Source: Erwinia persicina (GTDB taxonomy: Bacteria > Pseudomonadota > Gammaproteobacteria > Enterobacterales > Enterobacteriaceae). From it: a stretch of 64,000 nucleotides of DNA. The notes below the pieces were generated by a model that saw only the letters and a list, made by a program, of their open reading frames with translations, had not been told where the DNA came from and did no database searches. The stretch lies in contig NZ_JACYMO010000007.1 of the NCBI RefSeq assembly GCF_014838825.1, forward strand, positions 62,001 through 126,000, in the 5' to 3' direction. Both the position numbers and the translations under genes were made by a program. This document shows, in pieces, positions 18,520 to 26,827 of the stretch; position 1 is the stretch's first letter, and the number at the start of each line of letters is the position of its first letter.

Positions 18520-19257
18520 TCAGGCGTTGGGCCGGGTGACCGCCATAATAAACAGCATCGGTCGCTCCTGTTCTTCCGCCAGCGCGGGCTGTTGTTCTAC
18601 CTGCTGCGGCGTCGGGCCCCACTCGTTGAGCGAGTCGATGGTAAACCCGGCGGCGACAAGGTGATTAATCCAGGTGCCCAGCGTGCGGTGCTGCTTGATA
18701 ACCCCGTCGGCAAACCAGTTGGTCACCCGCTTTCCTTCGCGCTGATAGTCACTGAGCGGCCAGCATTTCTGCTGTTCTCCGGCACTCAGCCAGCCCGGGT
18801 TGCGGGGTGCCGTGTAGATCGGATGTTCGGCAGTAAAAATGAACTGCCCGCCAGGTTTCAGGGAGGCAAACACCGTCTGCAATAGCGTTGGCAGCGCTTC
18901 CACATAATGCAGTGCGAGGGCACTCCACGCCAGATCGTAGCGCTGCGGCGGCAGGGTTAACGTTTCCAGATCCGCACGCTGCCAGTCAATCGCCGGGTTA
19001 TCCCCCAGCGAGACCGCTTTTGCCAGCATTTTTTCCGAGACATCCAGCGCCAGCACCGCTTCAGCGCCCTGCTGGCAGGCATAACGACTGAACCAGCCGT
19101 AACCACAGCCCAAATCGACCACCTGACTCATTTTTAACGGAGGCAGGAGCGCCTGCACCGCAGGCCACTCAGGCGCGCCTTCCAGGCCCTGAGTGGAGCG
19201 ATTCAGCGTGGCATAACCGGCAAAAAAGGCCGGGTCGTCATAAATATTTTGTGTCAT
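18520..19257 (-). CDS. Class I SAM-dependent methyltransferase
   Basis: A 245-aa Rossmann-fold methyltransferase (Methyltransf_11 type). Motif I is VVDLGCGYGWFSRYA (about residue 46), then the acidic ribose contact ALDVSEKML and the motif IV strand YDLAWSALALHYV. The N-terminal YDDPAFFAGY resembles a class of small-molecule methyltransferases common in enterobacteria. The substrate cannot be assigned. A good SD (AAGGA) precedes the ATG at 19257. The gene ends exactly where the convergent MBL-fold gene ends, leaving no room for a terminator between them. Confidence 0.88.
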   Translation of the reverse strand: MTQNIYDDPAFFAGYATLNRSTQGLEGAPEWPAVQALLPPLKMSQVVDLGCGYGWFSRYACQQGAEAVLALDVSEKMLAKAVSLGDNPAIDWQRADLETLTLPPQRYDLAWSALALHYVEALPTLLQTVFASLKPGGQFIFTAEHPIYTAPRNPGWLSAGEQQKCWPLSDYQREGKRVTNWFADGVIKQHRTLGTWINHLVAAGFTIDSLNEWGPTPQQVEQQPALAEEQERPMLFIMAVTRPNA

Positions 19258-19358
19258 TCACCGTTTCCTTAGCGTCATTCCTCCCGGAACAGGGGAGAAT
19301 TTTAGCGTCGGGTGACCACAAAAAAAAGCGTTTCTCCCCTGAACGGTGAGCATTGTCC

Positions 19359-19583
19359 TCAGTTTTTGACCCGGGACATACTTTTGACCTCCTGCAGATT
19401 CACCGCCTGCGTGCGCCCGGTGGCGTCGGTATATACCAGCATCTGAGTGGCGCGATCGAGGTGAGGCTTACCTTCAACCACCACGGTACTGCCATCGCGC
19501 ATGTGCAGAATATGGTCGCTACTGCAACCTGCCAGCAATCCCACCAGCATCAGTAACATACAGCCCGTCATTCTGTTGCTCAT
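19359..19583 (-). CDS. YgdI/YgdR family lipoprotein
   Basis: A 74-aa lipoprotein with a short signal and lipobox (LLAGC, Cys about 20) and a beta-rich mature domain typical of YgdI/YgdR: H-I-L-H-M-R-D-G-S-T-V-V-V-E-G-K-P followed by TDATGRTQAVNLQEVKSM. Members are small outer-membrane or periplasmic SH3-like lipoproteins of unknown function. A second member of the same family lies at 50177-50413. It is transcribed away from dinI. Confidence 0.88.
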   Translation of the reverse strand: MSNRMTGCMLLMLVGLLAGCSSDHILHMRDGSTVVVEGKPHLDRATQMLVYTDATGRTQAVNLQEVKSMSRVKN

Positions 19584-19699
19584 GTCGTTCTCCTTGTTAA
19601 CAGGTTGACTATTTTAGCCCTGTACCCCACTCCGTTTTGCTGTTTACTGCCTTTCTTCTCCTCGCAGGGGAAATAGTGTTTGTACCCGGCGAAAGATAC

Positions 19700-19715
19700 C
19701 TGTATTTTTATCCAG
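19700..19715. promoter_or_regulatory. LexA (SOS) box of dinI
   Basis: CTG-N10-CAG with an AT-rich core (TATTTTTATC) fits the LexA operator. It lies 22 bp before the dinI ATG, overlapping the expected promoter. SOS control of dinI is known in E. coli. Confidence 0.85.
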
Positions 19716-19737
19716 CAAAAATGCACAAGGAGCAAAA

Positions 19738-19983
19738 ATGTTTGTTGAACTGATTTATGACAAGCGCAACGTAGCCGGTCTGGCGAATGCCGAACAGCTG
19801 ATCCTTAACGAGCTGGAAAAACGCGTACAGAAAGTGTTTCCTGACGCCCTGGTTAAGGTGAAGCCTATGCAGGCCAACGGCGTGAAAAGTGACGCCAGCA
19901 AAAGTGATAAATCCACGCTGCTGCGCATCATCGAAGAGATGTTTGATGAAGCCGACGAGTGGATGGTATCCGAAGAATTTTGA
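19738..19983 (+). CDS. dinI: DNA damage-inducible protein I family (DinI)
   Basis: An 81-aa DinI-like protein. DinI binds RecA and modulates RecA-stimulated LexA/UmuD cleavage. The sequence has the family's N-terminal strand MFVELIYDKRN, a basic helix LEKRVQKVFPDA and an acidic C-terminal helix (IIEEMFDEADEW) that mimics DNA. A perfect CTG-N10-CAG LexA operator just upstream supports SOS regulation. The gene stands alone; the SOS polymerase genes umuDC are about 5 kb downstream. The Shine-Dalgarno is AAGGAG eight nucleotides before ATG. Confidence 0.92.
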   Translation: MFVELIYDKRNVAGLANAEQLILNELEKRVQKVFPDALVKVKPMQANGVKSDASKSDKSTLLRIIEEMFDEADEWMVSEEF

Positions 19984-20100
19984 TGCTAATACCGTGCGGT
20001 CAGCCAAAAAAATTGATGTTGATGCGGAATGATACGGGTTTTTATTTGCATTTGTTCCGCATCGTCCTATTATTTAAATTAATCGATTTCCCTGGTGTTG

Positions 20101-20133
20101 GCCCGCACTCAAGCTCTTAGCGGGCTTTTTTTT
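20101..20133 (+). terminator. Strong intrinsic terminator with no assigned gene
   Basis: GCCCGC (20101-20106) pairs with GCGGGC (20120-20125), followed by eight T. It lies about 120 bp past the dinI stop codon. It may end a long dinI 3' UTR or a small RNA encoded in 19990-20133; no further evidence separates these. Confidence 0.75.
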
Positions 20134-20248
20134 GCCCCGAATACCCCTGAACGTTATATAGCCCACCGTTTTGTCTCTGTCCCTAAAGTTTTCCCGCCCG
20201 CTGCCGAAAAATTAACCACACCATAAGCAGGCAATAATCGGGACAGCA

Positions 20249-20485
20249 ATGGCCACAATTTATATTCCGTCACTGATGGGTTTACTCAGTCATGCCGAAC
20301 GGCAGAAAGGGACGAGGCTGACGCGCGAGGAAGTGGAAGCGCTGCGCGATTCTGTTCTCTGCGTGACCATCCCTGACCGCATTGCCTGCGCGCTGGACCC
20401 GTCACAAAACTTCAGTGAAACAGACCCGGCGCGCTGCTGGGAGGAGTGGTCACGCTACCGGCATCGCACTGAAACGATGCCGTGA
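20249..20485 (+). CDS. Small hypothetical protein (78 aa)
   Basis: A 78-aa frame starting ATG 20249 after a GGGA-containing leader. I do not recognise the family. It has a helical N-terminal half (LMGLLSHAERQKGTRLTREEVEALRD) and a C-terminal segment with conserved-looking residues D-P-x-R-C-W-E-E-W-x-R-Y-R. No signal peptide or membrane segment is seen, so a cytoplasmic protein is likely. Codon use resembles its neighbours. It ends 25 bp before the convergent 66-aa gene. Confidence 0.6.
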   Translation: MATIYIPSLMGLLSHAERQKGTRLTREEVEALRDSVLCVTIPDRIACALDPSQNFSETDPARCWEEWSRYRHRTETMP

Positions 20486-20509
20486 TGAAGGCGGGCGGGC
20501 AACGGGCCC

Positions 20510-20710
20510 CTAACGATGGGCGCTGGCCGCCAGCTCTTCGCTCAGTAAATCGTGTACTTTTGCTGCAAAGGCTGAACTGTCGCGCAGCATCTGAATGGCT
20601 TCTTCCAGCGTCTGGGGGGGCATCTGCCCCACAATACGCCAGCCGAGAGCGATATTTTTTGCTTCTTCAAGCCGTTCAAATTGATGTTCGCCAGATACCG
20701 ATTCAGACAC
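20510..20710 (-). CDS. Small hypothetical helical protein (66 aa)
   Basis: A 66-aa protein starting at GTG 20710 with a good AGGAGA Shine-Dalgarno about 7 nt upstream. It is acidic and helical (FERLEEAKNIALGWRI, LEEAIQMLRDSSAF, VHDLLSEELAA) without cysteines, signal peptide or membrane segment. I do not recognise the family. The ribosome binding site and codon use make it more likely real than not. Confidence 0.6.
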   Translation of the reverse strand: MSESVSGEHQFERLEEAKNIALGWRIVGQMPPQTLEEAIQMLRDSSAFAAKVHDLLSEELAASAHR

Positions 20711-21160
20711 GATCTTCTCCTGATTTAACTTTTGGTCCTATTTTACGTAGCCTGATGACGACATCACAACCCCACCACTGGATTTAAATTGCTCTTTGTC
20801 TGCTTTTCAAGCGTTTATCGGTTAAAAAAGCATAACCGTTCCCCCATCCGTATTTTTCCCCGTATAAAATACAGCCAGTAATTTCCAGAAAAGCTCTCTC
20901 ACATCCGGTAAATCGGGTATTTTTTCGGAAAGGCGCTGACTCGATTGAGCAGGCGGCGCTGAAGGCCAGGGCCTATCGCCGTCGTTTAACCCGGGATGAT
21001 GGCCGTATGGTTGCGATCGGTCACGTTCAGTTGCACACTGTTTCTGCCGTTATTGGGCTTTACGACGCACACTTAATTGCAGTGTTGCGCCATTAATCCC
21101 CGTAACCGCGCTTTGAATGCGCCATGCGCAATTCAAAAACACATAACAGGGAGATATGTG
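20711..21160. other. Gene-poor interval before the phage-type repressor
   Basis: No convincing intact gene in 450 bp. A 45-60-codon open stretch ending at a TAA at 21095-21097 reads AYRRRLTRDDGRMVAIGHVQ and onward without a start codon or RBS; it could be the remnant of a lost gene. A near-LexA half-site (GTATAAAATACAG near 20880) lacks the second CTG/CAG arm. Confidence 0.4.
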
Positions 21161-21850
21161 ATGAAACCAGGCGTTCGAATCCGTCAGTTACGTAAAACGC
21201 AGAAAATGACGCTCAGGGAACTGGCACAGCGTGTCGGTAGCGATGTGGGGAATCTGTCGCGCCTGGAGCGTGGCCGTCAGGGCTACAGCGATGTCATGCT
21301 GGAAAAAATCGCGGCGGCGCTGTCAGTGAGTATTTCAGGCCTCTTTTCCACGGAGATAAGCGATAACACGCCTGCGCCGCCAGGGGTTCCCCCTTCCGCC
21401 ACGCAGGAGGTGTATCGGGTTGATGCCGTCGATCTACCCACCCGCACTGGCCGCCATCCTCCGGCCCGGGACGTGGTGCAGGTGGTGCATGCTGTGGAAT
21501 ACGTCCGCTCAGAAGCGATGATGATATTTAACAATAAGCCCGCCCCTGCCGTCAGGCTGATCAACGTGCGCGGTGACAGCATGGCTGGCACCCTCGATCC
21601 CGGCGACCTTATTTTTGTCGATACCAGCATTGATTTTTTCGAGGGGGATGGGATCTATCTGTTTAACTATCAGGATGATATTTTTGTTAAACGGCTGCAA
21701 AAAGTGAAATCACAGCTGTATGTAATCTCGGATAACCCACGCTATAAAGCGTGGACGATTTCAGCGGATGAACGGCCCGGATTGCATGTCACTGGCCGCG
21801 TCATGCTCAGTCAGTCACAGCAGTTTCGCTGTCACGCCAGGTTGAAATAA
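21161..21850 (+). CDS. Phage-type XRE/S24 repressor
   Basis: A 229-aa repressor. Residues 1-65 form a Cro/C1-type helix-turn-helix (VRIRQLRKTQKMTLRELAQRV). Residues about 120-229 form a LexA-like S24 domain with the catalytic serine in RGDSMAGTLDPGD and the lysine in FVKRLQK. In phages such proteins are inactivated by RecA-stimulated self-cleavage; a typical Ala-Gly cleavage pair is not obvious in the linker. The frame continues upstream to 21077, but ATG 21161 has a GGGAGA ribosome site and fits the family length. It is followed by a weak hairpin and, on the other strand, two holin-like genes, so the group looks like a prophage remnant or a captured regulatory/lysis module. Confidence 0.85.
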   Translation: MKPGVRIRQLRKTQKMTLRELAQRVGSDVGNLSRLERGRQGYSDVMLEKIAAALSVSISGLFSTEISDNTPAPPGVPPSATQEVYRVDAVDLPTRTGRHPPARDVVQVVHAVEYVRSEAMMIFNNKPAPAVRLINVRGDSMAGTLDPGDLIFVDTSIDFFEGDGIYLFNYQDDIFVKRLQKVKSQLYVISDNPRYKAWTISADERPGLHVTGRVMLSQSQQFRCHARLK

Positions 21851-21870
21851 CCCGCTCTGCGGCGGGTTTT
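21850..21870 (+). terminator. Weak hairpin terminator after the repressor
   Basis: ACCCGC (21850-21855) pairs with GCGGGT (21862-21867) and is followed by a short T-run, directly at the repressor stop codon. Confidence 0.55.
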
Positions 21871-21890
21871 ACCTGCTGTCGCCCCGCCCC

Positions 21891-22178
21891 TCAGCGCCGC
21901 GGGCGCAGCACCTCGAAAACCTGCGCCACATTGCCTTTTGCCCGCCAGACTGCCGCACAAAATATCAGGTTGATAATGACCGCCGCCCAGTGCGTGTGGG
22001 CGTAGACGTCAAAGAGAAAGCGGAACGGTACGGAGGCATATGCCAGAATAATCAGATAGGCCAGCCACGATGCCCAGCGCTGGTGTCGGGCCCCGGCTTT
22101 ATAGAAAAACATCAGCCGTAACACAATGGCCGAGCACACCACCACGTTAGTGATGACCATAGGATCACTTGTTACCAT
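21891..22178 (-). CDS. Phage holin-like protein (3-TM type)
   Basis: A 95-aa protein with three predicted transmembrane segments (VITNVVVCSAIVLRL, WLAYLIILAYASVPF, AVIINLIFCAAVW) and a basic C-terminus ending RPRR, the layout of the putative 3TM phage holin family. ATG 22178 has a GGAGGA ribosome site. The start overlaps the end of the upstream holin-like gene by 14 bp, so the two are translationally coupled. No endolysin or spanin gene follows. It may be a leftover lysis gene or recruited for another export role. Confidence 0.75.
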   Translation of the reverse strand: MVTSDPMVITNVVVCSAIVLRLMFFYKAGARHQRWASWLAYLIILAYASVPFRFLFDVYAHTHWAAVIINLIFCAAVWRAKGNVAQVFEVLRPRR

Positions 22179-22545
22179 GTTGTCCTCCTCTCCAGCGGGC
22201 AAGCCAGCTTGCCGGATCCTGCTGACTGAAAAACGTCAGCGTTTTTATCGCCAGGGCGGACAGCAGCACCGCCCCCAGACCATCCAGCGGTTTATCGCTG
22301 TAGCCCAGCACCAGCGCCAGCTTTGCGCCGACCAGACCTGCACCGTAGATCCCGACAATCCACGACACCAGAAAATAGGCCGCGCGACGGATCACCTGAA
22401 TATCGGCCGCCGTGGCCACATAAAAAACAGCACCGGCAAAAGCACCAAACAGGACGCCATAATCCGTTGTCCCGATAAACCCTACCAGACTGGTGCCCGT
22501 GGTGACGGCGGCTCCCAGACTCACTGCCAATAATGTTGTTACCAT
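22165..22545 (-). CDS. Phage holin-like membrane protein
   Basis: A 126-aa membrane protein with about four hydrophobic segments (LLAVSLGAAVTTG, VLFGAFAGAVFYVA, AAYFLVSWIVGIYGAGL, LDGLGAVLLSALAI) and a basic tail (WLARWRGGQHGNK). The pattern matches phage holins of the putative holin/LydA-like superfamily. Start ATG 22545 has a strong GGAGGGGG ribosome site. It is the first gene of a two-gene holin-like unit next to the phage-type repressor, on the opposite strand. Confidence 0.72.
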   Translation of the reverse strand: MVTTLLAVSLGAAVTTGTSLVGFIGTTDYGVLFGAFAGAVFYVATAADIQVIRRAAYFLVSWIVGIYGAGLVGAKLALVLGYSDKPLDGLGAVLLSALAIKTLTFFSQQDPASWLARWRGGQHGNK

Positions 22546-22710
22546 ATTGCCCCCTCCGCTGTGTCCTCTTACCGATTCAGGCATAAAAAAAACCCGGCCA
22601 GGGCCAGGTTAAAAAACGATTACCGTGATGATGCCGGCAACGCTGTTTTTATAACGTTAATCGGTTTTTTGCGTACGCGTGAGCCGGGTCTGAAAAACAG
22701 CGGCAAAAGT

Positions 22711-22726
22711 TGTGATCGCGATCAAA
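22711..22726. promoter_or_regulatory. CRP/FNR-like palindrome
   Basis: TGTGATCGCGATCAAA matches the CRP consensus TGTGA-N6-TCACA at nine of ten defined positions; a GTGAT-N4-ATCAA reading also matches FNR at nine of ten. Its centre lies about 70 bp upstream of a small membrane-protein frame at 22788 and about 170 bp upstream of the divergent holin-like gene. Confidence 0.45.
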
Positions 22727-22787
22727 ACAACTTCTCGCCCGCTGGAACAGCATACAGGGTGTGTCCCTCCCCCTCATAAGGAACCGT

Positions 22788-22925
22788 ATGAACGCCGCGT
22801 TACTCTTTTCACTGCTGCTGATTGGTGGCCCCCTGATGGGATTTTTAGTGATTATCAGCGTTTGTCTTCCCGGCGTTCTGCTGGCGCTATGGCATCAACT
22901 GGACGCCCGTATTCATCTGCGCTGA
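22788..22925 (+). CDS. Small hydrophobic membrane protein (45 aa)
   Basis: A 45-aa frame, ATG 22788 to TGA 22925, below the usual length cut-off. An AAGGA ribosome site sits 6 nt upstream. The product begins MNAALLFSLLLIGGPLMGF and continues as one or two long hydrophobic stretches, ending with a short polar tail (HQLDARIHLR), so an inner-membrane small protein is likely. A CRP/FNR-like site lies upstream. No family is recognised. Confidence 0.5.
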   Translation: MNAALLFSLLLIGGPLMGFLVIISVCLPGVLLALWHQLDARIHLR

Positions 22926-22947
22926 TGGTAACGCCATCCCGTTAACA

Positions 22948-23853
22948 TCAGATCCCCTGCTGCCTGGCAAACAACGCACCAAACCAGTCGATAAAGACTC
23001 TGACCTTAGGCGAAAGGTAGCGCCTGTCCGGGTACACAATAGAGACTGGCTTAGTGACGGTCGCGTAAGGGGTCAGCACCTCTTTCAACCGGCCGTTAGC
23101 GATAGACGGTTCCAGAGCGGTGCGTAACGCATGAAGCATTCCTAACCCCGCCAGACCACAGGACAGCAGAACGTCAGAATTGTTAACCAGCATGCTGCTG
23201 CCAGGCCGTCGCGCAACTGTCTCACCGTCCACGTCAAAATTCCATGCCATCACCTCACGACTGTGTTCGCTGAAAAAATTAACCGCCTTGTGGTGTATCA
23301 GGTCGTCAGGCGTCAGCGGCGTTCCGTATCTATCCAGATAGGCAGGCGCGGCGCAGGTGGCCATCCGCACGCTGCCCAGACGCCGGGAGATAAAGCTGGA
23401 ATCGTCCAGTTCGCCAAGGCGGATCGCACAGTCAATGCCCTCGGCGACCAGGTCGGCCCTGCGGTCGGAGGCGGTCAGCACAATCTCTATATCCGGGTAA
23501 AGGGCCTGAAAATCGGCCAGCGCAGGGACCAGAATGCTATGCGTCAGGGCAAGCGGTGCATCGATACGTAAACGCCCCCGGGACGGCTGCGTGGGAGAAA
23601 ATGATGCCATGATGTCGCTGACTTCAAGCAGCAGAAGCCTGGCCCGCTGATAAAACGCGTCTCCCTCTGCCGTCAGACTCAGGCTGCGCGTGGTGCGATG
23701 AAGCAGCTTAACGCCCAGGTCCTCCTCAATCTGCTGGATCGCCCGGGTGACCGCAGGCCGGTGAAGCTGCAGGGCGTCCGCAGCTTTAGTAAAGCTGCGT
23801 AATTCGACGACCTGAACAAAAACTTTCATTGAATCAAGCATGTTTGAATGCAT
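22948..23853 (-). CDS. LysR-family transcriptional regulator
   Basis: A 301-aa LysR regulator. The N-terminal winged helix-turn-helix (about 1-65) reads FVQVVELRSFTKAADALQLHRPAVTRAIQQ; residues about 90-295 form the periplasmic-binding-like effector domain. The subgroup (with HHKAVNFFSEHSREVMAWNF) resembles LysR proteins that control neighbouring oxidoreductases. It is divergent from an MDR dehydrogenase gene 241 bp away, which is its probable target, acting through the shared intergenic region. The inducer is unknown. Confidence 0.9.
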   Translation of the reverse strand: MHSNMLDSMKVFVQVVELRSFTKAADALQLHRPAVTRAIQQIEEDLGVKLLHRTTRSLSLTAEGDAFYQRARLLLLEVSDIMASFSPTQPSRGRLRIDAPLALTHSILVPALADFQALYPDIEIVLTASDRRADLVAEGIDCAIRLGELDDSSFISRRLGSVRMATCAAPAYLDRYGTPLTPDDLIHHKAVNFFSEHSREVMAWNFDVDGETVARRPGSSMLVNNSDVLLSCGLAGLGMLHALRTALEPSIANGRLKEVLTPYATVTKPVSIVYPDRRYLSPKVRVFIDWFGALFARQQGI

Positions 23854-24094
23854 CGTTCCTCTTCACCTTCCTGTTGAACCGCCATCGCCTGACGCTTTCC
23901 GCACATTCTACCCGGGATCGCCTGCCCGGATGGAGAGCATTGTTTCACTGACAGTAATTCTGAAGTATTCGTTCGCCTCTTTTTCCCGTCCCCTGCGGTG
24001 ACTATTCTGAGCGGCATTGGGTGGTTCAGGAGTCTGACCGGGGCTGAATATTTCAGCCACCTCCCGCCACCGATGATTAAGAGGAAGCACAACA

Positions 24095-25108
24095 ATGAAA
24101 GCATGGTTACTGAAAGATTTTGGCCTTAACAACCTCAGGCTTGAAGACGTCCCTGTTCCGACGCCGGGTCCGGGTGAACTGCTGGTGAAGGTGGGCGCAG
24201 TGTCACTAAACTTTCGTGATAAAGCCATCGTGGAGGGGTTCTACGAGCCCCACAGGGTGCCTGAATCGCTGATACCTGTTTCTGACGCCGCCGGTACGGT
24301 CGTATCAACCGGGGAAGGTGTTACCCGCTTCGGCATCGGCGATCGCGTTAACTCCCATCTCTACTCACGCTGGCTTGACGGCGAACCCGCTGCGGATGAG
24401 CCCGACTGGTGTGTGGGTATGCCGCTGCCCGGCGGCCTTGCTGAATATATGATTATTCATGAAGACAGTGCGGTGCAGGCCCCGGAGAATATGACGGATG
24501 AGCAAGCCTCAACGCTGCCGATCGCCGCACTGACCGCCTGGTATTCGCTGATGGAGGTGGGAAATCTGCAGCCGGGTCAGACCGTGCTGGTCCAGGGGAC
24601 GGGCGGCGTATCGGTGTTTGCCGCGCAAATCGCCCATGCTTACGGCGCACGAGTGATCGCTACCTCCAGCAACGATGAAAATCTTGCCCGCATCAAAGCG
24701 CTGGGCGCTGATGAAGGCATCAACTATAAAACTCATCCCGACTGGGAAAAGAAAGTCCTCGAACTGACCGGCGGTAAAGGGGCGGATATCACTGTGGAGG
24801 TGGCTGGCGGTAACGGGATCAACCAGTCCGTCCAGGCGACAAAGGTTGCCGGTACGGTGGCCCAGGTCGGGTTCCTGACGGGCCAGACTGCACAGCTGGA
24901 TCTGATGTCGGTGATTTTCCGTCAGACCACTCTGCGGGGCATTGCCGTGGCGCCGCGCGCCGCATTTGACCGTATGAATCCATTCCTGAATCAGCACAAT
25001 ATCGCCCCGGTGATTGAAAAGGTGTATCCCTTCAGCGAGGCAATTGAAGCATTTGAACATCTGTCGCGTGGCGCATTCGGTAAGATTGTGATCAAAATCG
25101 CCGGGTAA
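24095..25108 (+). CDS. MDR-family NAD(P)-dependent oxidoreductase
   Basis: A 337-aa medium-chain dehydrogenase/reductase. The N-terminal GroES-like domain (about 1-130) contains VSLNFRDKAIVEGFY and SDAAGTVVSTGEGV, which lack the GHE/Cys ligands of zinc alcohol dehydrogenases, so a zinc-free quinone-reductase/enoyl-reductase type is likely. The Rossmann domain shows VLVQGTGGVSVFAAQIA (about residue 165) and KALGADEGINY. The substrate is unknown. It is divergently paired with a LysR regulator. It ends 16 bp from the end of the convergent umuC gene. Confidence 0.88.
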   Translation: MKAWLLKDFGLNNLRLEDVPVPTPGPGELLVKVGAVSLNFRDKAIVEGFYEPHRVPESLIPVSDAAGTVVSTGEGVTRFGIGDRVNSHLYSRWLDGEPAADEPDWCVGMPLPGGLAEYMIIHEDSAVQAPENMTDEQASTLPIAALTAWYSLMEVGNLQPGQTVLVQGTGGVSVFAAQIAHAYGARVIATSSNDENLARIKALGADEGINYKTHPDWEKKVLELTGGKGADITVEVAGGNGINQSVQATKVAGTVAQVGFLTGQTAQLDLMSVIFRQTTLRGIAVAPRAAFDRMNPFLNQHNIAPVIEKVYPFSEAIEAFEHLSRGAFGKIVIKIAG

Positions 25109-25124
25109 CGTCAGCGGAGTATGC

Positions 25125-26387
25125 TCATTTTGCTACCGGCAGGTCTGCATATCGGGTCGTATAAGCGGGCGACAGCATCTCCCGCTTCATTGCCCAGGCT
25201 TTCTCTATCCCCTGCCCGGCAAACCACACTTTACCTTTACCTGACTGATTCAGCCCGTCAATCACCCCCATCAGCGCTTCGCTGTTGAGGGGAGACGGGG
25301 GCGCGTCAAACAGGTTCATCTGCGCCACCCCCTGCGAGAAAAAGTCCCCCAGCATCACCCCCGCTTTCATATAACGATGCCCCTCAACCCAAATCCGGTC
25401 GAGCGCCTCCGTTGCCACGCGAAGGATGTCCCGCGTGTCGTTCGAGGGCGTCAGCAGCGTGCCAGCGGCCTGATTACCGTAGAACACTTCCCCTTCCGCA
25501 TGGGGACTGGTGCGCAGAAAAACGCTGATAAACCGACAGTACTGGCCATCTTCCCGCAGCTTTGCGGCCGCACGTTCGGCATAGGCGCACACCGCCTGCC
25601 GCATCTCGTCGTATTCCGTGATGCGTGAGCCAAACGATCGTGAACACATGATTTGCTGCCTGGCGGGCGTCAGATCTTCCAGCGTCAGACACGGCTCACC
25701 GCGCAGTTCACGCACGGTTCGCTCCAGTACCACGTTGAAATGCTTGCGAATGGTGCTGGTACTTTGCTCCGACAAATCTTTCGCCGTGAAGATGCCCAGC
25801 GTATTCAGCTTCTTGCTGATGCGCCGCCCCACGCCCCACACATCTTCGACCGCGACTAACCCCATCAGCTTCCGCTGGCGCTCAACATCCGACAGGTCCA
25901 GCACCCCGCCGGTTTTCGTCCATTTTTTGGCCGCATGGTTGGCCAGCTTGGCTAAGGTCTTGGTGGGCGCAATGCCCACCCCCACCGTCAGATGCGTATC
26001 CCGCCTCACCCTCTCCCGGATTTCCCGCCCGAACTCGTCAAGGATCCGGCAATGACGGACGCCCGTCAGATCCATAAAGGCCTCATCGATGGAGTAGATT
26101 TCGATAGCGGGTGCCATCTGCTCAAGGGTGGTCATCACCCGGTGGCTCATGTCGGCATACAGCGCATAGTTAGAGCTGAAGACGTGGATGTTATGCTGTT
26201 TTATCTGGTCTTTAAGCTTGAAATAGGGAGCGCCCATCGGGATGTTTAACTTTTTGACTTCGGCACTGCGCGCAATGATGCAGCCGTCGTTATTACTCAG
26301 TACCACCACCGCTTTGCCACGCAGATCGGGCCGGAATACGGTTTCGCAGCTGGCGTAGAACGAATTGACATCCACCAGGGCAAACAT
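25125..26387 (-). CDS. umuC: DNA polymerase V catalytic subunit
   Basis: A 420-aa Y-family translesion polymerase, active with UmuD'2 and RecA. The palm starts [15 protein letters not shown], with metal-binding Asp6 and the later YSIDEAF (Asp-Glu). Helix-hairpin-helix and little-finger domains follow, and QMNLFD (about residue 357) is a beta-clamp binding motif. Length equals that of E. coli UmuC (422 aa). It overlaps the umuD stop by one base (ATG at the TGA of umuD) and so is cotranscribed under the LexA box upstream of umuD. It is intact. Confidence 0.95.
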   Translation of the reverse strand: MFALVDVNSFYASCETVFRPDLRGKAVVVLSNNDGCIIARSAEVKKLNIPMGAPYFKLKDQIKQHNIHVFSSNYALYADMSHRVMTTLEQMAPAIEIYSIDEAFMDLTGVRHCRILDEFGREIRERVRRDTHLTVGVGIAPTKTLAKLANHAAKKWTKTGGVLDLSDVERQRKLMGLVAVEDVWGVGRRISKKLNTLGIFTAKDLSEQSTSTIRKHFNVVLERTVRELRGEPCLTLEDLTPARQQIMCSRSFGSRITEYDEMRQAVCAYAERAAAKLREDGQYCRFISVFLRTSPHAEGEVFYGNQAAGTLLTPSNDTRDILRVATEALDRIWVEGHRYMKAGVMLGDFFSQGVAQMNLFDAPPSPLNSEALMGVIDGLNQSGKGKVWFAGQGIEKAWAMKREMLSPAYTTRYADLPVAK

Positions 26388-26809
26388 TAGCGGTGCATCG
26401 TCTTAATGACGTGTTTCACCACGCCAAAGATCTCAAACTGATCGGGGTCGGTAATGGGAATAAGGGAATAGGCGGGGTTCATGGGCCTGAGGGACAGAGA
26501 AGGAGTGGTGATCAGCTGCTTGACGGTGAACTCGCCCGATAAGGCAGCGACAATGATGTCTCCATGCACGGCATTTAGTGCGCTGTCAACGACCAGCATA
26601 TCGCCATCGTTTATCCCCGCGCCGATCATTGAGTCCCCGCTGACCCGGATGAAATAGGTTGAACTTGGGTGAGCGACAAGCAGATGGTTCAGATCCAGAC
26701 GCTGCTCAACATAATCCTGGGCCGGGGAAGGAAATCCACACGGCACGCGATCAATAAACAGGGGTAACGCGACAATCGCGTGAATATCGGCAGGCTTAAA
26801 AAACATCAT
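26387..26809 (-). CDS. umuD: DNA polymerase V accessory protein
   Basis: A 140-aa S24 peptidase. RecA-stimulated self-cleavage yields UmuD', which activates UmuC. The cleavage Cys-Gly is in VPCGFPSP (about residue 24), the catalytic serine in SGDSMIGAG (about 60) and the lysine in FTVKQL (about 97), all at the E. coli positions. A near-perfect LexA operator lies directly upstream at 26828-26847. It overlaps umuC by one base. The locus also has dinI about 6.4 kb away on the other strand, so three SOS functions cluster here. Confidence 0.95.
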   Translation of the reverse strand: MMFFKPADIHAIVALPLFIDRVPCGFPSPAQDYVEQRLDLNHLLVAHPSSTYFIRVSGDSMIGAGINDGDMLVVDSALNAVHGDIIVAALSGEFTVKQLITTPSLSLRPMNPAYSLIPITDPDQFEIFGVVKHVIKTMHR

Positions 26810-26827
26810 GACTGTCTTCTCATTATT

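Noticed and set aside
20870..20890. GTATAAAATACAG as a LexA box
   Set aside because: It has one CAG arm only; the expected CTG at the right distance reads CCC.
21171..21185. GTTCGAATCC-like tRNA T-loop sequence
   Set aside because: It lies inside the repressor coding sequence and no acceptor stem, D-arm or anticodon arm can be drawn around it.
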